The notes beneath the pieces were generated by a model. It searched no databases and was not told the origin of the DNA. It saw only the letters and a list, made by a program, of their open reading frames with translations. From contig JAJZWV010000003.1 of assembly GCA_021846505.1 (NCBI GenBank), positions 53,866 through 117,865 on the forward strand: DNA of 64,000 bases, read 5' to 3'. Positions 51,658-61,965 of the stretch are shown here, piece by piece. Every line of letters starts with the position of its first letter. Positions within the stretch are counted from its first letter, which is position 1. This stretch comes from Bacillota bacterium (lineage in GTDB: Bacteria; Bacillota; Sulfobacillia; Sulfobacillales; JAIMBI01). A program made the translations under genes and the position numbers.

Positions 51658-51691
51658 GAGAGCGCCCCGAGAGAATTCTCGGGGCGCTCTC
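51658..51691. terminator. Bidirectional intrinsic-type hairpin between convergent genes
   Basis: gagagcgccccgaga-gaat-tctcggggcgctctc, perfect 15-bp stem. Confidence 0.75.
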
Positions 51692-51713
51692 TGGCTCGGC
51701 GGGCCGGGGTTGC

Positions 51714-52601
51714 TCAGGATGGGGCCGTGCCCAGGGCCGTATGAAACTGCTGAACGGCCTCGACTGGCAGCACGCCGACACCGCGGGTGGCTACCGAGGC
51801 CGTGCCTATCCCCACTCCCAGCGCGAGCGCGTCCGCCATCGGCGCGCCCAGGGCCAGCGCCGCCAGCACCCCGCCCAGCAGCGCGTCGCCGGCGCCGGTG
51901 GCGTTCGCAGGAGTCGCCGGCGGGGCTGGGATGCGGTGCCAGCGCCCGCGCTCGCGCCAGGAAAGGCCGGCTCTGCCGCGTGTTACGGCGACCCAGCGGG
52001 GGCCCGCTCCAACCCGTATGCTTCGGCCCAGCGCCCGGTACTCCGCCAGATTCGGCACCGCCAAGTCGGGCGCGGCCTGCCATGCGGCGGCCAACTCGTC
52101 GCCCGCCGCATCCAGGGCCATAAAGCGGACGTGCGGCTTCAGCGCCGCAACCCATTGGGCCAGCACGCCAGGGGCGAGGCCTGGGGGCACACTGCCCGAC
52201 AGCGCCACCAAGTCGTTGGACTGGGCGGCCGCCAGCACCCGCTGCAGCAGCGCGTCGGCTTGGCTGGGATGGACCTCGGGCCCACGGCCCCGCACCTCGC
52301 GCCGGCGCGGCCCGTCCAACTCGGTGAGGCAGATGCGGGTCGCTCCCTCCGCCACCCCCGCCAGCACGTGGACGCCCGCCTCCCGCAAGCCCTGCTGCAC
52401 CAGCTCGCCGACGGCTCCTCCATAAAGCCCGACGGCCGTGGCCGGCTGGCCCAGCTGCCGCACCACCCGCGCGACGTTGTTGGCTTTGCCGCCCGGTGTT
52501 GCCTCAGTCCAGGCGGCCACCCGCACGCCCTCCGGCCCCCGTGCGGGATCCAGCCCCATCACCACGTCCCAGGCGGGGTTGAGGCCCACGCACCAAATCA
52601 T
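51714..52601 (-). CDS. PfkB-family sugar kinase (1-phosphofructokinase/tagatose-6-phosphate kinase-like)
   Basis: LNPAWDVVMGLD...GGKANNVARVVRQLGQPATAVGLYGG...NATGAGDALLGGVLAAL. Confidence 0.88.
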   Translation of the reverse strand: MIWCVGLNPAWDVVMGLDPARGPEGVRVAAWTEATPGGKANNVARVVRQLGQPATAVGLYGGAVGELVQQGLREAGVHVLAGVAEGATRICLTELDGPRRREVRGRGPEVHPSQADALLQRVLAAAQSNDLVALSGSVPPGLAPGVLAQWVAALKPHVRFMALDAAGDELAAAWQAAPDLAVPNLAEYRALGRSIRVGAGPRWVAVTRGRAGLSWRERGRWHRIPAPPATPANATGAGDALLGGVLAALALGAPMADALALGVGIGTASVATRGVGVLPVEAVQQFHTALGTAPS

Positions 52602-53431
52602 CGGCAGGCTTTGGCCGCAAGCGCCACCGCACCATAAAGGCCCGCCGAATCAGGCCAGCGGGACAGCCGGACGTCGGGCACCGCCGGCAGGTAGGAGCGC
52701 CAAGCGTCCTGCCATGCAGGCACGGATGCCATCACTCGCTGCGCCCAGCCGCCACCCAGCACCAAACGCTCCACATCCAGCAGCAGGAGCCACTGGCCGA
52801 CCCACCATCCAAGCTCCATGACGCGCGACGCCCACGCCGGATCGTCCAGGCGCGCCATCACGGGCCCGCCGAAGCGCTCTTCCAGCGGCGCGCGGCCCGC
52901 CGCCAGTCCCGGCTGGCCCGACTCCCAGAGGTACGCCACCTCGCCCGACACGCCGTGGGCTCCCTGCCACACCGCGCCATCCTGCCCAAAAGCCAGCGCC
53001 ACGCCCGTGCCGAGATTCAGATACGCCCCGTAAGGCACGCCCTGAAGCCGGCCCCACCGCATCTCGGCCAGGCACGCCGCCTTCACGTCGTTGGCCACGG
53101 CCACCGAGCGGCCCGGAAACGCGGCTTGAAGTGTGGCGGCGGTCAGCGGCGCCTCGGACCAGCCCGGAAGATTGGGGGCCAGCGCCACCACGCCCTCCCG
53201 CTCCACCCCCACGGTGGCCGCCCCGATGGCGGCCACCGGATGCTCCCGATCCCACGCACGTGCCTGCGCCAGCGCCGCGGATACCAGTGCGGGTGCACCG
53301 GAGTAGTCGCGGGTCAGCAGCCGCGCCGTCTGGAGAAGCTCGCCGTCAGTCACGCGAGCCAATCCCACTAAAGTTTTAGTGCCGCCAAAGTCAAATCCCA
53401 AGACCAAGTTAGCTGCGGCGCTCACGGTCAT
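52598..53431 (-). CDS. ROK-family sugar kinase
   Basis: LVLGFDFGGTKTLVGLARV...VANDVKAACLAEMRWG...NLGTGVALAF. Confidence 0.85.
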   Translation of the reverse strand: MTVSAAANLVLGFDFGGTKTLVGLARVTDGELLQTARLLTRDYSGAPALVSAALAQARAWDREHPVAAIGAATVGVEREGVVALAPNLPGWSEAPLTAATLQAAFPGRSVAVANDVKAACLAEMRWGRLQGVPYGAYLNLGTGVALAFGQDGAVWQGAHGVSGEVAYLWESGQPGLAAGRAPLEERFGGPVMARLDDPAWASRVMELGWWVGQWLLLLDVERLVLGGGWAQRVMASVPAWQDAWRSYLPAVPDVRLSRWPDSAGLYGAVALAAKACR

Positions 53432-54251
53432 GCACCACTCTCCACGCAACCGCCGGCGCCTCGGATGCGTCCATGGGCGCCAGCACCTCCCGCCAGTCGG
53501 CGCCCGCGATTGCCGGCTCCGCCTCACGGCCCGTCACCAGGATGTCCACATCCTCCCACGCCAGCATGCGATACGTGGCCCGCCGATTAAACTTCAGGTG
53601 GTCGGCCACGACAATCACGTTCTCCGCTGCTTGGCTAAACTGCCACCCCACTTCGGCCTCAGCATCGGCGGCGGCCGAGCAGGCAAATTCCTTGTCGACG
53701 GCATCCGCCCCGATCACCGCGACGTCCAAAGCCATCGCCTGCAGCGTGCGGAGCGCCATGGGCCCTGTCGTTTCATAGTTCAAGGGCCGCAGGGATCCCC
53801 CCACCACCACCACCGGGATGCCGGAGTTGGTGAGCTGCAACGCCACATTGACGGCGTTGGTCACCACTGTTACCGCGCGCGACTCGGCGACCAGCCGCTC
53901 GGCGACCCGGGCCGCCGTGGTGCCCCCGTTCAGCCCCACCACCGCCCCGTCCGGTATGAGCCTGACCGCCACCTCCGCAATCGCCAACTTCTCGGCCTCC
54001 GCGATGCCCATCTTGTCCTGAAATCCTCGCTCAATAATGAGGCCGCGGACGGCCACTGCGCCGTGGTACCGCTTCCAGTCCGAGCCGTCCCGCGCCAGCG
54101 CGGCCAAGTCCCGGCGCACGGTCACCACGGAGCATCCCAACCGCGCCGCCAAATCGGCCACGCCGGCCGTGCCTTCCGCCTGCACCAGCCGCACCAGCTG
54201 CTCCCGGCGGTGGTCCACCCGCCGCTGGCGCCGCACTTCTCCGCTACGCAT
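53409..54251 (-). CDS. DeoR-family transcriptional regulator
   Basis: RREQLVRLVQAEGTAGVADLAARLGCSVVTVRRDLAALARDG; GLNGGTTAARVAERL effector domain. Confidence 0.92.
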   Translation of the reverse strand: MRSGEVRRQRRVDHRREQLVRLVQAEGTAGVADLAARLGCSVVTVRRDLAALARDGSDWKRYHGAVAVRGLIIERGFQDKMGIAEAEKLAIAEVAVRLIPDGAVVGLNGGTTAARVAERLVAESRAVTVVTNAVNVALQLTNSGIPVVVVGGSLRPLNYETTGPMALRTLQAMALDVAVIGADAVDKEFACSAAADAEAEVGWQFSQAAENVIVVADHLKFNRRATYRMLAWEDVDILVTGREAEPAIAGADWREVLAPMDASEAPAVAWRVVHDRERRS

Positions 54252-55272
54252 CCAGCTTCACCACCGATGTAAGACTCTCAGGCGCGTCCGGATCTCGCCC
54301 GCTGGCCATCGCCCACCACCAGCTGAAGGCTTGCAAGGGCGCGGCCACCAGCGGGCCCGCCCAGCGGTCGTCCACCGCCGCCGGATAGGACAGGAGGCGG
54401 ACCGTGGCCGGCACCTGGCCCGCGTCCCAGCCCTCGGGGCCCACCGCCACGACCAGGGGCGTTCGCTGGCACAGATCGACTACCAGCTGCCGATCGTGCG
54501 CCGCCGTCGCGCGCTGGGCCAGCACAAACACCACGTCCTCCTCGGCCAGTGAGCCCCAGGGCCCGTGGCGGTACTCCAGGGGCGCGTAGGCGTGCGCCAC
54601 CTGATTGGACATCTCGGTGGCTTTCAGCATGCCTTCCCACGCCACGCCGAGCCGGATCCCCCCACCCAGCATAACGGCGCGGCGTGGGATCGGGGCACCC
54701 CCCGCTGGCGCATCCAACCACCCGAGGGCGTTGGAGTCCCGCCAGTCGCTCCACGCCGAGGCGGCGTCAGACAGCGGAGCCATATCCAAGCGCGCCGTGC
54801 GCGCCACCGCCGCTTGGAGCATCACCAGCAGTGTGGTGAACGAGCGGATCATCACCACGGTCGCATCCTCGGCATCTTCGGCCGCCCATACGACATCGGC
54901 ATGGCGCGTCAGCGCAGCGCCGCTATGGCAGGTGAGTGCCACCACCGCCAAGCCGCGCTGCTGAGCGGCCTCAGCTGCCCAGACGGCTTCGCTGGTGTGC
55001 CCCGAGCGCGACACGACCACCAGCGCCCGCTGGCCGGACAGCGCCACCTCCGGCTCGGTCACAATGTCCCCCGCCGGCCGGGCGGACACGCTAAGGCCGA
55101 GCCGCCGTGCCACCGCCGCGGCCGTCAGGGCGACGTAGTAGGATGACCCGCTCCCGGCCAGCAGCACCGGCCCGGCGGGCAGCGGGCCCACCTGGGCAGC
55201 CGCAGCCTCCCACACTGCCCCCTGCTCCCGAATCAGGTGCCGCGTCCACTGCCCGCGCTCCGCCTTCGTCAT
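54244..55272 (-). CDS. SIS-domain sugar isomerase/deaminase (AgaS/GlmS-C-like)
   Basis: LLAGSGSSYYVALTAAAVARRLG...VVVSRSGHTSEAVWAAEAAQQRG...ATEMSNQVAHAYAPLEYRHGPWG. Confidence 0.88.
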   Translation of the reverse strand: MTKAERGQWTRHLIREQGAVWEAAAAQVGPLPAGPVLLAGSGSSYYVALTAAAVARRLGLSVSARPAGDIVTEPEVALSGQRALVVVSRSGHTSEAVWAAEAAQQRGLAVVALTCHSGAALTRHADVVWAAEDAEDATVVMIRSFTTLLVMLQAAVARTARLDMAPLSDAASAWSDWRDSNALGWLDAPAGGAPIPRRAVMLGGGIRLGVAWEGMLKATEMSNQVAHAYAPLEYRHGPWGSLAEEDVVFVLAQRATAAHDRQLVVDLCQRTPLVVAVGPEGWDAGQVPATVRLLSYPAAVDDRWAGPLVAAPLQAFSWWWAMASGRDPDAPESLTSVVKLDA

Positions 55273-55309
55273 CGCTAGTCTCCCTTCGAGCCCTGGTCGG
55301 CCCTAGCCG

Positions 55310-56656
55310 TCACCATCGGGCGGATCCATAAATCTTTCGGCGCTGCAGCGGCGGCATGAGCGGCCCGTGAGCCGCCACCAGTTCGTCCACCAGCTGGCGA
55401 ATTTGATCCAGGGGCAGGACAGACGCTGCCAGTGGGTCCAGCATGGCCGCCTGATAGATGAGGTCCAGGTTCTGGCGCTCCCAGCCATCCACTGTGAGCT
55501 GCTCCACCGCAATGGCTTGGCCGTTCAGCGCGGCGGCGGCGGCCGGCAGTGGCCCCACCGCGCTGGGCCGCACCAGCCGGCCCACGACGCTGCACGGCAC
55601 CTCGACGATGGCTTCGGCCGGCAAGTTGGCAATCAGGCGAGTGCCGCCCCGGTGGCCGACGCGGTTTGGCACGTTGGCGTAAAGCGACAGGGGCTCTCGC
55701 GCGGTGCGGGCCGCCACGAGCCGGGGCGCATACTCGCCGCCGGGGGCGCGGAGCGCAGGCACCCGCCCGGCCGCCAGGTTTTGCCGAAGCGCCTGGTAGC
55801 GCGCCAGGAGCGCTTGGCTGCGCCGCAGGTACTCCCCGACAGGGATCGCCAATCGCTCGATTTCCGCCGGATGGCTCAGGAACCACGCAAAGTACTCCGC
55901 GTTGTGCTCAGAGGACTCGGTCACAAAGCATCCCACGGCCTTCAGCAGCTCAAACCGCACCGGATCGCGGGCAAACGCGGCGGGGTCCTCCGCCAAAGCC
56001 GCCAGGCGCGGGTACAGATCCTGGCCGCGGTGCTGAAGCGTCAGGAACCAGGCCATGTGGTTGATGCCTGCCGAGGTCCAGTCCAGCTCCTTGTATGGCA
56101 CGTCCAGATAGCCCGCGAGCGTGCGCGCGGTTTCCTCGGTGCTGTGGCAGAGTCCGTAAGCCTCCAGCTCCGGCACAGCGCGGTGAATCGCGTCCATGAC
56201 CATCGCCATGGGGTTAGTGTAGTTGAGGAGCACGGCTGCAGGCGACGATTGGCACAGCGCCCGCGCTAGGTCCACGCACACCGGGATGGTGCGGAGCGCC
56301 CGCGCGATGCCGCCAATGCCCCGCGTGTCAGCGATGGTTTGGGGAATCCCATAGCGGGCCGGGATGGCAAAGTCACGTGCCGTGGCGGAATAGCCCCCCA
56401 CCTGAATCTCATTGATGCAGTAGTCGACGTGGGCCAGTGCCCCCTTTGCGCGCGGGTGGTCAAAGCGGTCCACCTGCCCGGCGGCCCCGGCCTGGTCCAC
56501 GAGGCCGCGCACCAGGAGGCCCGCCTGCTGGAGGCGGTCGCCGTCAATGTCAATCAGGTGATAGTCGGCCTCCCGCGTGGCCGGATGGGCCAATAAGTCA
56601 CTCACCACTTGGTGGGTAAACTGCATGCTGCCGGCTCCCACCAGCGCAATTTTCAT
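55310..56656 (-). CDS. Glycoside hydrolase family 4 enzyme (MelA/alpha-galactosidase-like)
   Basis: MKIALVGAGSMQFTHQVVSDLL NAD-binding; INEIQVGGYSATARDFAIPARYGIPQTIADTRGIGGIARALRTIP; NYTNPMAMVMDAI; GLCHS; NHMAWFL. Confidence 0.92.
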   Translation of the reverse strand: MKIALVGAGSMQFTHQVVSDLLAHPATREADYHLIDIDGDRLQQAGLLVRGLVDQAGAAGQVDRFDHPRAKGALAHVDYCINEIQVGGYSATARDFAIPARYGIPQTIADTRGIGGIARALRTIPVCVDLARALCQSSPAAVLLNYTNPMAMVMDAIHRAVPELEAYGLCHSTEETARTLAGYLDVPYKELDWTSAGINHMAWFLTLQHRGQDLYPRLAALAEDPAAFARDPVRFELLKAVGCFVTESSEHNAEYFAWFLSHPAEIERLAIPVGEYLRRSQALLARYQALRQNLAAGRVPALRAPGGEYAPRLVAARTAREPLSLYANVPNRVGHRGGTRLIANLPAEAIVEVPCSVVGRLVRPSAVGPLPAAAAALNGQAIAVEQLTVDGWERQNLDLIYQAAMLDPLAASVLPLDQIRQLVDELVAAHGPLMPPLQRRKIYGSARW

Positions 56657-56929
56657 GAGAGCCTCCGTTTCTGGCGGGGTCTAGCCGCGTCGGGCGCCCG
56701 CACCTCCATATCGTGAGGAAGTTCGCATGGAGCGGGTCGGAATCCTGCTAGAAGCAAAATCCCGGGGCGCTTTCGCGCCGCCGGCCGCTTTAGGACTTCA
56801 TCGCCCACCGATGGACGGGCGAGTCGGCGCTCATCCGGCAGCGTGCCCCGGCAGCCGTGCAGCTGGTGGCCATACGGGCCAACAAAGCGGCGCCTGCGGG
56901 GCATAGCCCCGCCGTGCGCCGATGCGTCG

Positions 56930-58663
56930 CTACCCGTTGAAGCCCAGCCGGTTCACCGGCGTGTAGGCCAGAATCGGGTTGTAGTTGCTGCGGAAGCCCG
57001 TGACGAACGTGCGCACTTCCGACAGGGAGTCGGGCGTGGGCACAAACAAGCCGGGCAGCTGCTGGGCCGCGTACACCTGGTAGGCGTTGAAGCGCTGCGT
57101 CACCTGAGCCTTGGTGCCGCCCTTGTAGGTGGCCGCAATCAGGTGATTCATGGTGCTGCTGTTGTACGCCCCGAGATTGAACCCGGCCGTGGGGAGAAAC
57201 AGGCTGCCGCCCGACGGGTAGAAGTCTGGCACGTACACCCAGCCGAAGCCGCCTGCCATCGCCCACTTGGGCGACTGCGCGGCACTGCCGATGATGTCAC
57301 CAAAGGCTTGGCCACCCATAGGCTGAAGGCTCACGTCGATGCCTTCCTGAGCCCAGTCCTGCTTCAGCAGCTGTGCCATGTTGTCAAAGGTCGTGGACCC
57401 GGTCGAGCACAGCATGTTGAAGGCCAGCTTTTGGCCGTTTTTGGTCATGACGCCGTTGGAGAGGGCCCACCCGTGATTCTCCAGGAGTTTCTTGCCCTCC
57501 TTGGGATTGTACGGGTACGGATTTTTGAGCGCCGCGTCGTAGTACGCGTTGGGGGGCTTCACCGGCACCGGCCCGATGCTGGGCAGGGCGAACCCATGGT
57601 ACATGCTTCTGATGATCGCCGGCTGGTTGATCCCCATCTGCAGGGCTTGGCGGACATACAGGTTGTTGAACAGCCCCCCGACCCCATACGCGTTGGACCG
57701 AAAGTTCAGCGGCAGGTAGAAGAACGCAAACATCGTCCGCGAAATGAGGTTGTATCCCGTCAGCTGACCCCTGGAGCCGTACAGAGACAGGGGCAAGTAG
57801 CCCAGGTCCACCTTGTGCGTCCGCATTTGAGCAAACTCGGCGGAGGTCGACGTTTCGTACAGATAGGTCACCGTCTTGATTTTCGCGGGGTGAGCCCCCG
57901 AGTAGTGCGGGTTGGCCACGAAGGTGTAGTACCCGTTGGTGACCGCCTTCTGAATGCGGTACGGCCCGTCCACCACATGGTAGATGGGGTTGTTGGGCTG
58001 GTTGGCAATCGCCTTGATGAATGAGAGCTCCTTGGTGATGCTGCTGTGCTTGGCCCAGGTCGACTTGGGCACGGGAATCAGCTGGGAGAGCCCGTTGTGC
58101 TCAAACCACACGGGGTTGACCGACTGGTTCAACGTGACCACGACGGTGTGCGGGCCGGCCGCCACCACACTCTTAAACAGGGCGGGCACGCCCCCGGACC
58201 CTGCGAAGCAATACGGGAATGGCGAGGTGGACGCGCTGGCGCCTTGGATCAAGGTCCAGTCATAGGCCACATCCGTGGCCGTGATCGGGTGGCCATTGGA
58301 CCAGTGCCACTTGGGGTTCATCGTGATGGTGTACTGCTTGTCATGGTGGCTGACGGCGATGCCCGACGCAATCGACCGCGAATATTCTATTTGGTCCGTG
58401 CGGCTGAACCACAAAAGCGGCATGTACATGTCCGGGCCGGAGATGCCGCCCCCGGTCAGCGTGCCGCAGTCGGTGGACGACACAATCGGCGGCCACCAAT
58501 TCAAGTTGGTGGCCGCCCCCATCGCAATCGTGAGCACACTCGGTGTGCTGGGGGTGGCCGCCGGAGCGGATCCACACGCCGTCAGGCCGGCCAGCAGAGC
58601 CGCGCCGGCGGCTCCGCCGGCCGCTCGCCGCCATCCCTGCCCCCAGCGCTCGATTCCCAACAT
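56930..58663 (-). CDS. ABC transporter family 5 extracellular solute-binding lipoprotein
   Basis: Lipobox LLAGLTACGS; HWSNGHPITATDVAYDWTLIQG; VRQALQMGINQPAI. Confidence 0.9.
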   Translation of the reverse strand: MLGIERWGQGWRRAAGGAAGAALLAGLTACGSAPAATPSTPSVLTIAMGAATNLNWWPPIVSSTDCGTLTGGGISGPDMYMPLLWFSRTDQIEYSRSIASGIAVSHHDKQYTITMNPKWHWSNGHPITATDVAYDWTLIQGASASTSPFPYCFAGSGGVPALFKSVVAAGPHTVVVTLNQSVNPVWFEHNGLSQLIPVPKSTWAKHSSITKELSFIKAIANQPNNPIYHVVDGPYRIQKAVTNGYYTFVANPHYSGAHPAKIKTVTYLYETSTSAEFAQMRTHKVDLGYLPLSLYGSRGQLTGYNLISRTMFAFFYLPLNFRSNAYGVGGLFNNLYVRQALQMGINQPAIIRSMYHGFALPSIGPVPVKPPNAYYDAALKNPYPYNPKEGKKLLENHGWALSNGVMTKNGQKLAFNMLCSTGSTTFDNMAQLLKQDWAQEGIDVSLQPMGGQAFGDIIGSAAQSPKWAMAGGFGWVYVPDFYPSGGSLFLPTAGFNLGAYNSSTMNHLIAATYKGGTKAQVTQRFNAYQVYAAQQLPGLFVPTPDSLSEVRTFVTGFRSNYNPILAYTPVNRLGFNG

Positions 58664-59036
58664 GGAGCACTTCCTCCTCGTCTCGGCCGCCTCGGGCACC
58701 AAAGGTGCCTCGGGCCAGTGCTACCCGGGGCAAGAGACTCTCTGTGGTATCACCTCCGCCAGCCGGTCCAGCTGTACTACCGTATGAATTCGATCTCAGG
58801 AGGCGATCTCCTGCCTGATACCAATCTGTTTTCACATTTTTCTGGTTCCGTCGCTGGCCAATCTCGTCCCGGGGGGAATGGGCGGCACCCCACCGGGCAT
58901 TTCCCAAGCCTGGCGGAGGCTTGGGCGGACGGTTAGAATGGATCAGGACGGCACAAGCTTCGCGCATCACTGGGCGCTGGCCTAGCTGGCGTGCCAGCCA
59001 ATCCTTCGGTCGTCTGTGAAGGAGGTCCCCCGAAAC

Positions 59037-60512
59037 TTGGAACTCAAAAACTTTATTGCGGGCGAGTGGGTTGCTCCCGCCGCGGCGCGCTACGTGGCCA
59101 AAACCAACCCCGCCACCGGTGCTACGCTCGCTCAGGTGCCTCTCTCGGACGCCGGCGACGTGGATCGCGCGGTGGCCGCGGCCCATGCCGCCTTCGCCAG
59201 CTGGCGGCGGATTCCGGCGCCCAAGCGCGGTGAGATTCTGTTTCGCGTCGGGCGCCGGCTGGAGGAGAAGAAGGACGAGTTGGCTCGCCTGATGACCTCA
59301 GAAATGGGCAAGGTACTCACCGAAGCCCGAGGAGACGTGCAGGAAGCCATTGATATGGCGTACTACATGGCCGGCGAGGGGCGGCGCAGCTTCGGGTACA
59401 CCACGCCCTCTGAGCTGACCGACAAGTTTGCCATGGCGATCCGCGATCCCATTGGGGTAGCCGGCATCATCACGCCCTGGAACTTCCCCGCCGCCATTCC
59501 CTCGTGGAAGATGTTCCCCGCGCTGGTGCTCGGCAACACCATCGTGTTCAAGCCCGCCACCGAGACGCCCCTGGTCGCCGGCGAAATGGTCAAAATCTTG
59601 GCCGAGTGCGGCATTCCTGCCGGCGTCGTCAACCTCGTGTATGGCAGCGGCGGCGAAGTGGGCGAAGCGATTCTGGGAGACCCCCGCGTCGCCTTGGTAT
59701 CGTTTACAGGCTCGGTGGAGACGGGCCGCCACGTGGCCGCGCGGGCGGGCGAGGGCTTAAAGCGCGTCTCTCTGGAGCTGGGCGGCAAAAACGCGGTGAT
59801 TGTCTTGAACGACGCCGACTTGGATTTGGCGGTGGATGGCATTCTGTGGAGCGCCTTTGGCACCACCGGCCAGCGCTGCACCGCCTGCTCGCGGCTCTTG
59901 GTGCAGGAGGGCGTGTACGACGAGCTGGCCGAGCGCCTGGTGGCGCGCATGAAGGGCCTCACCTTAGGGGACGGCTTGGAGCCGGGCACCGACGTGGGCC
60001 CGCTCATTAATCGCGGCGCCCGCGACCGGGTGCATGAGTATGTGGGAATTGGCCAAGCAGAGGGCGCGGTGGTGGCGGCCGGGGGATTCCCGGCCGAGGA
60101 CGGTGCGCTCCAGGCTGGGGCCTTCTACACGCCGACCCTCCTCACCAACGTCACCGCCTCGATGCGAGTGGCCCGGGAGGAGATTTTCGGCCCCGTGCTG
60201 TCCATGATTCGGGTGCAAGATTTGGACGAGGCCATCGCCGTCAACAATGACGTGATTTATGGCCTGTCGTCGTCTATCTTCACCCGGGACGTGAACAGCA
60301 CCTTTCGGGCGATTCGCGACTTGGCCACCGGCATCGTCTACGTCAACGCTGGCACCACTGGTGCCGAGATCCACCTGCCGTTTGGCGGCACGCGCGGCAC
60401 CGGCAACGGCCACCGCGAGGCGGGCACGGCAGCCCTGGACTTTTTCAGTGAGTGGAAGTCCGTGTATGTGGACTTCAGCGGGCGGCTGCAGCGGGCGCAA
60501 ATTGACAGCTAG
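59037..60512 (+). CDS. NAD(P)-dependent aldehyde dehydrogenase (semialdehyde dehydrogenase type)
   Basis: IITPWNFPAAIPSWKMFPALVLGNTIVFKPATETP; FTGSVETG; ELGGKNAVIVL; GQRCTACSRLL; RBS aaggaggt then TTG. Confidence 0.93.
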   Translation: MELKNFIAGEWVAPAAARYVAKTNPATGATLAQVPLSDAGDVDRAVAAAHAAFASWRRIPAPKRGEILFRVGRRLEEKKDELARLMTSEMGKVLTEARGDVQEAIDMAYYMAGEGRRSFGYTTPSELTDKFAMAIRDPIGVAGIITPWNFPAAIPSWKMFPALVLGNTIVFKPATETPLVAGEMVKILAECGIPAGVVNLVYGSGGEVGEAILGDPRVALVSFTGSVETGRHVAARAGEGLKRVSLELGGKNAVIVLNDADLDLAVDGILWSAFGTTGQRCTACSRLLVQEGVYDELAERLVARMKGLTLGDGLEPGTDVGPLINRGARDRVHEYVGIGQAEGAVVAAGGFPAEDGALQAGAFYTPTLLTNVTASMRVAREEIFGPVLSMIRVQDLDEAIAVNNDVIYGLSSSIFTRDVNSTFRAIRDLATGIVYVNAGTTGAEIHLPFGGTRGTGNGHREAGTAALDFFSEWKSVYVDFSGRLQRAQIDS

Positions 60513-60574
60513 CCACGGTCCGTCCGCGCGGTGTGGCGAGTGCAAGAGGACGGCGAGAGATGAAGGAGGCTCCC

Positions 60575-61921
60575 ATGGCGACTGCAAACAAAACCATTCA
60601 ACTGAAGACGGCGGTTCCGGGCCCCAAGAGTGCGGCGGTGCTGGAGCGCATTGCGAAAGCCACGCCCCGAGCGGTGTCGATCGGCACTCCGGTCATCGTG
60701 GACCGAGCTCACGGCAGCGTGCTGCATGATATCGACGGCAACACGTTTATCGACCTCACCGGTGGGATTGGCGTGCTCAACGTGGGCCACACGAACGACC
60801 GCGTGACGGCGGCCCTGCACGAGCAGGTGGACCGCTTTCTGCACACCGACTTCACCTCGATTCCCTATGAGAGCTATGTGGCGCTGGCCGAGCGCTTGAA
60901 CCAGCGGTTTCCCGGGGGCGGGCCCGCGCGCACGTTGTTTTTCAACTCCGGCGCAGAAGCCGTCGAGAACGCGGTGAAAATCGCGCGCGCCTCGACTGGG
61001 CGCAAGGGCATCATCGCCTTCGAAGGCGCCTTCCACGGCCGCACGCTGATGGCCATGACGCTGACGTCGAAGACCCATCCCTACAAGGCAGGCATGGGCC
61101 CGTACGCGCCCGAGGTGTACCGGGTGCCGTATCCTTACCCGTACCGCTGCGAGCTGGGCGGCCATGACGCCCACCACGAGTGTGGCACCCCGTGCTACGA
61201 CCGAATCGAGAAGGCGCTCCTGCTCCAGGTGGCGCCCGAAGACGTGGCCGCAGTAATTGTGGAGCCGGTGCAGGGCGAAGGCGGCTTTGTCGTGCCGCCC
61301 GCCACCTTCCTGCCCTGGCTCCGGGACTTCACCAGCCGACATGACATCCTGCTGATTGTCGATGAAGTGCAAACCGGCTTCGGACGCACGGGAACCTTTT
61401 TCGCCACCGAGCAGGCCGGCATTCGCCCCGATATCGTTACGATGGCCAAGTCCATTGCCGACGGCATTCCCCTGTCCGGTGTGATGGGCCGCCCCGACGT
61501 GATGGACGGCCCGGGCCCCTCGCAAATTGGCGGCACGTACGTGGGCAACCCCCTGGGCACCGTGGCAGGCAATGCCGTGCTGGACGCCTTCGAGGCCGAG
61601 GACCTGCTGGGCCAGGCCAAGCGCCAGGGCGAGTTCCTGCGCACGCGGATGACCCAGATGGCGCAGAAAAGTCCGTATGTGGGAGACGTTCGCGGGCTGG
61701 GGGCCATGGTGGCCATGGAGCTGGTCGCGGACCGGACCACGAAAGCCCCCGCGGACGAGCTGACGACCCGGGTCGTGGGGCGCTGCCAGCAGCAGGGGCT
61801 GCTGCTGCTGACCGCGGGCATCTATGGCAACGTCATTCGGTTCCTGGCTCCCTTGAGCACGCCGCTCGACCTGTTGGATGAGGCGTGCGACGTGCTGGAG
61901 GCAAGTTTGCTCCAGGGCTAA
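60575..61921 (+). CDS. gabT: Class III aminotransferase, 4-aminobutyrate aminotransferase-like
   Basis: FFNSGAEAVENAVKIARASTGRKGIIAFEGAFHGRTLMAMTLTSK; IVDEVQTGFGRTGTFFATEQAGI. Confidence 0.93.
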   Translation: MATANKTIQLKTAVPGPKSAAVLERIAKATPRAVSIGTPVIVDRAHGSVLHDIDGNTFIDLTGGIGVLNVGHTNDRVTAALHEQVDRFLHTDFTSIPYESYVALAERLNQRFPGGGPARTLFFNSGAEAVENAVKIARASTGRKGIIAFEGAFHGRTLMAMTLTSKTHPYKAGMGPYAPEVYRVPYPYPYRCELGGHDAHHECGTPCYDRIEKALLLQVAPEDVAAVIVEPVQGEGGFVVPPATFLPWLRDFTSRHDILLIVDEVQTGFGRTGTFFATEQAGIRPDIVTMAKSIADGIPLSGVMGRPDVMDGPGPSQIGGTYVGNPLGTVAGNAVLDAFEAEDLLGQAKRQGEFLRTRMTQMAQKSPYVGDVRGLGAMVAMELVADRTTKAPADELTTRVVGRCQQQGLLLLTAGIYGNVIRFLAPLSTPLDLLDEACDVLEASLLQG

Positions 61922-61935
61922 CGTTGCCATCCCCT

Positions 61936-61965
61936 AAGCCCCGGGCACTCTGCCCGGGGCTTTTT
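61936..61965 (+). terminator. Rho-independent terminator
   Basis: aagccccgggca-ctc-tgcccggggctt followed by T5. Confidence 0.88.

Noticed and set aside
58664-58820. Possible T-box or other riboswitch leader upstream of the solute-binding protein
   Set aside because: ggtgatacc and the hairpin ggcacc-aaa-ggtgcc caught the eye, but the specifier and antiterminator consensus were not convincingly present.
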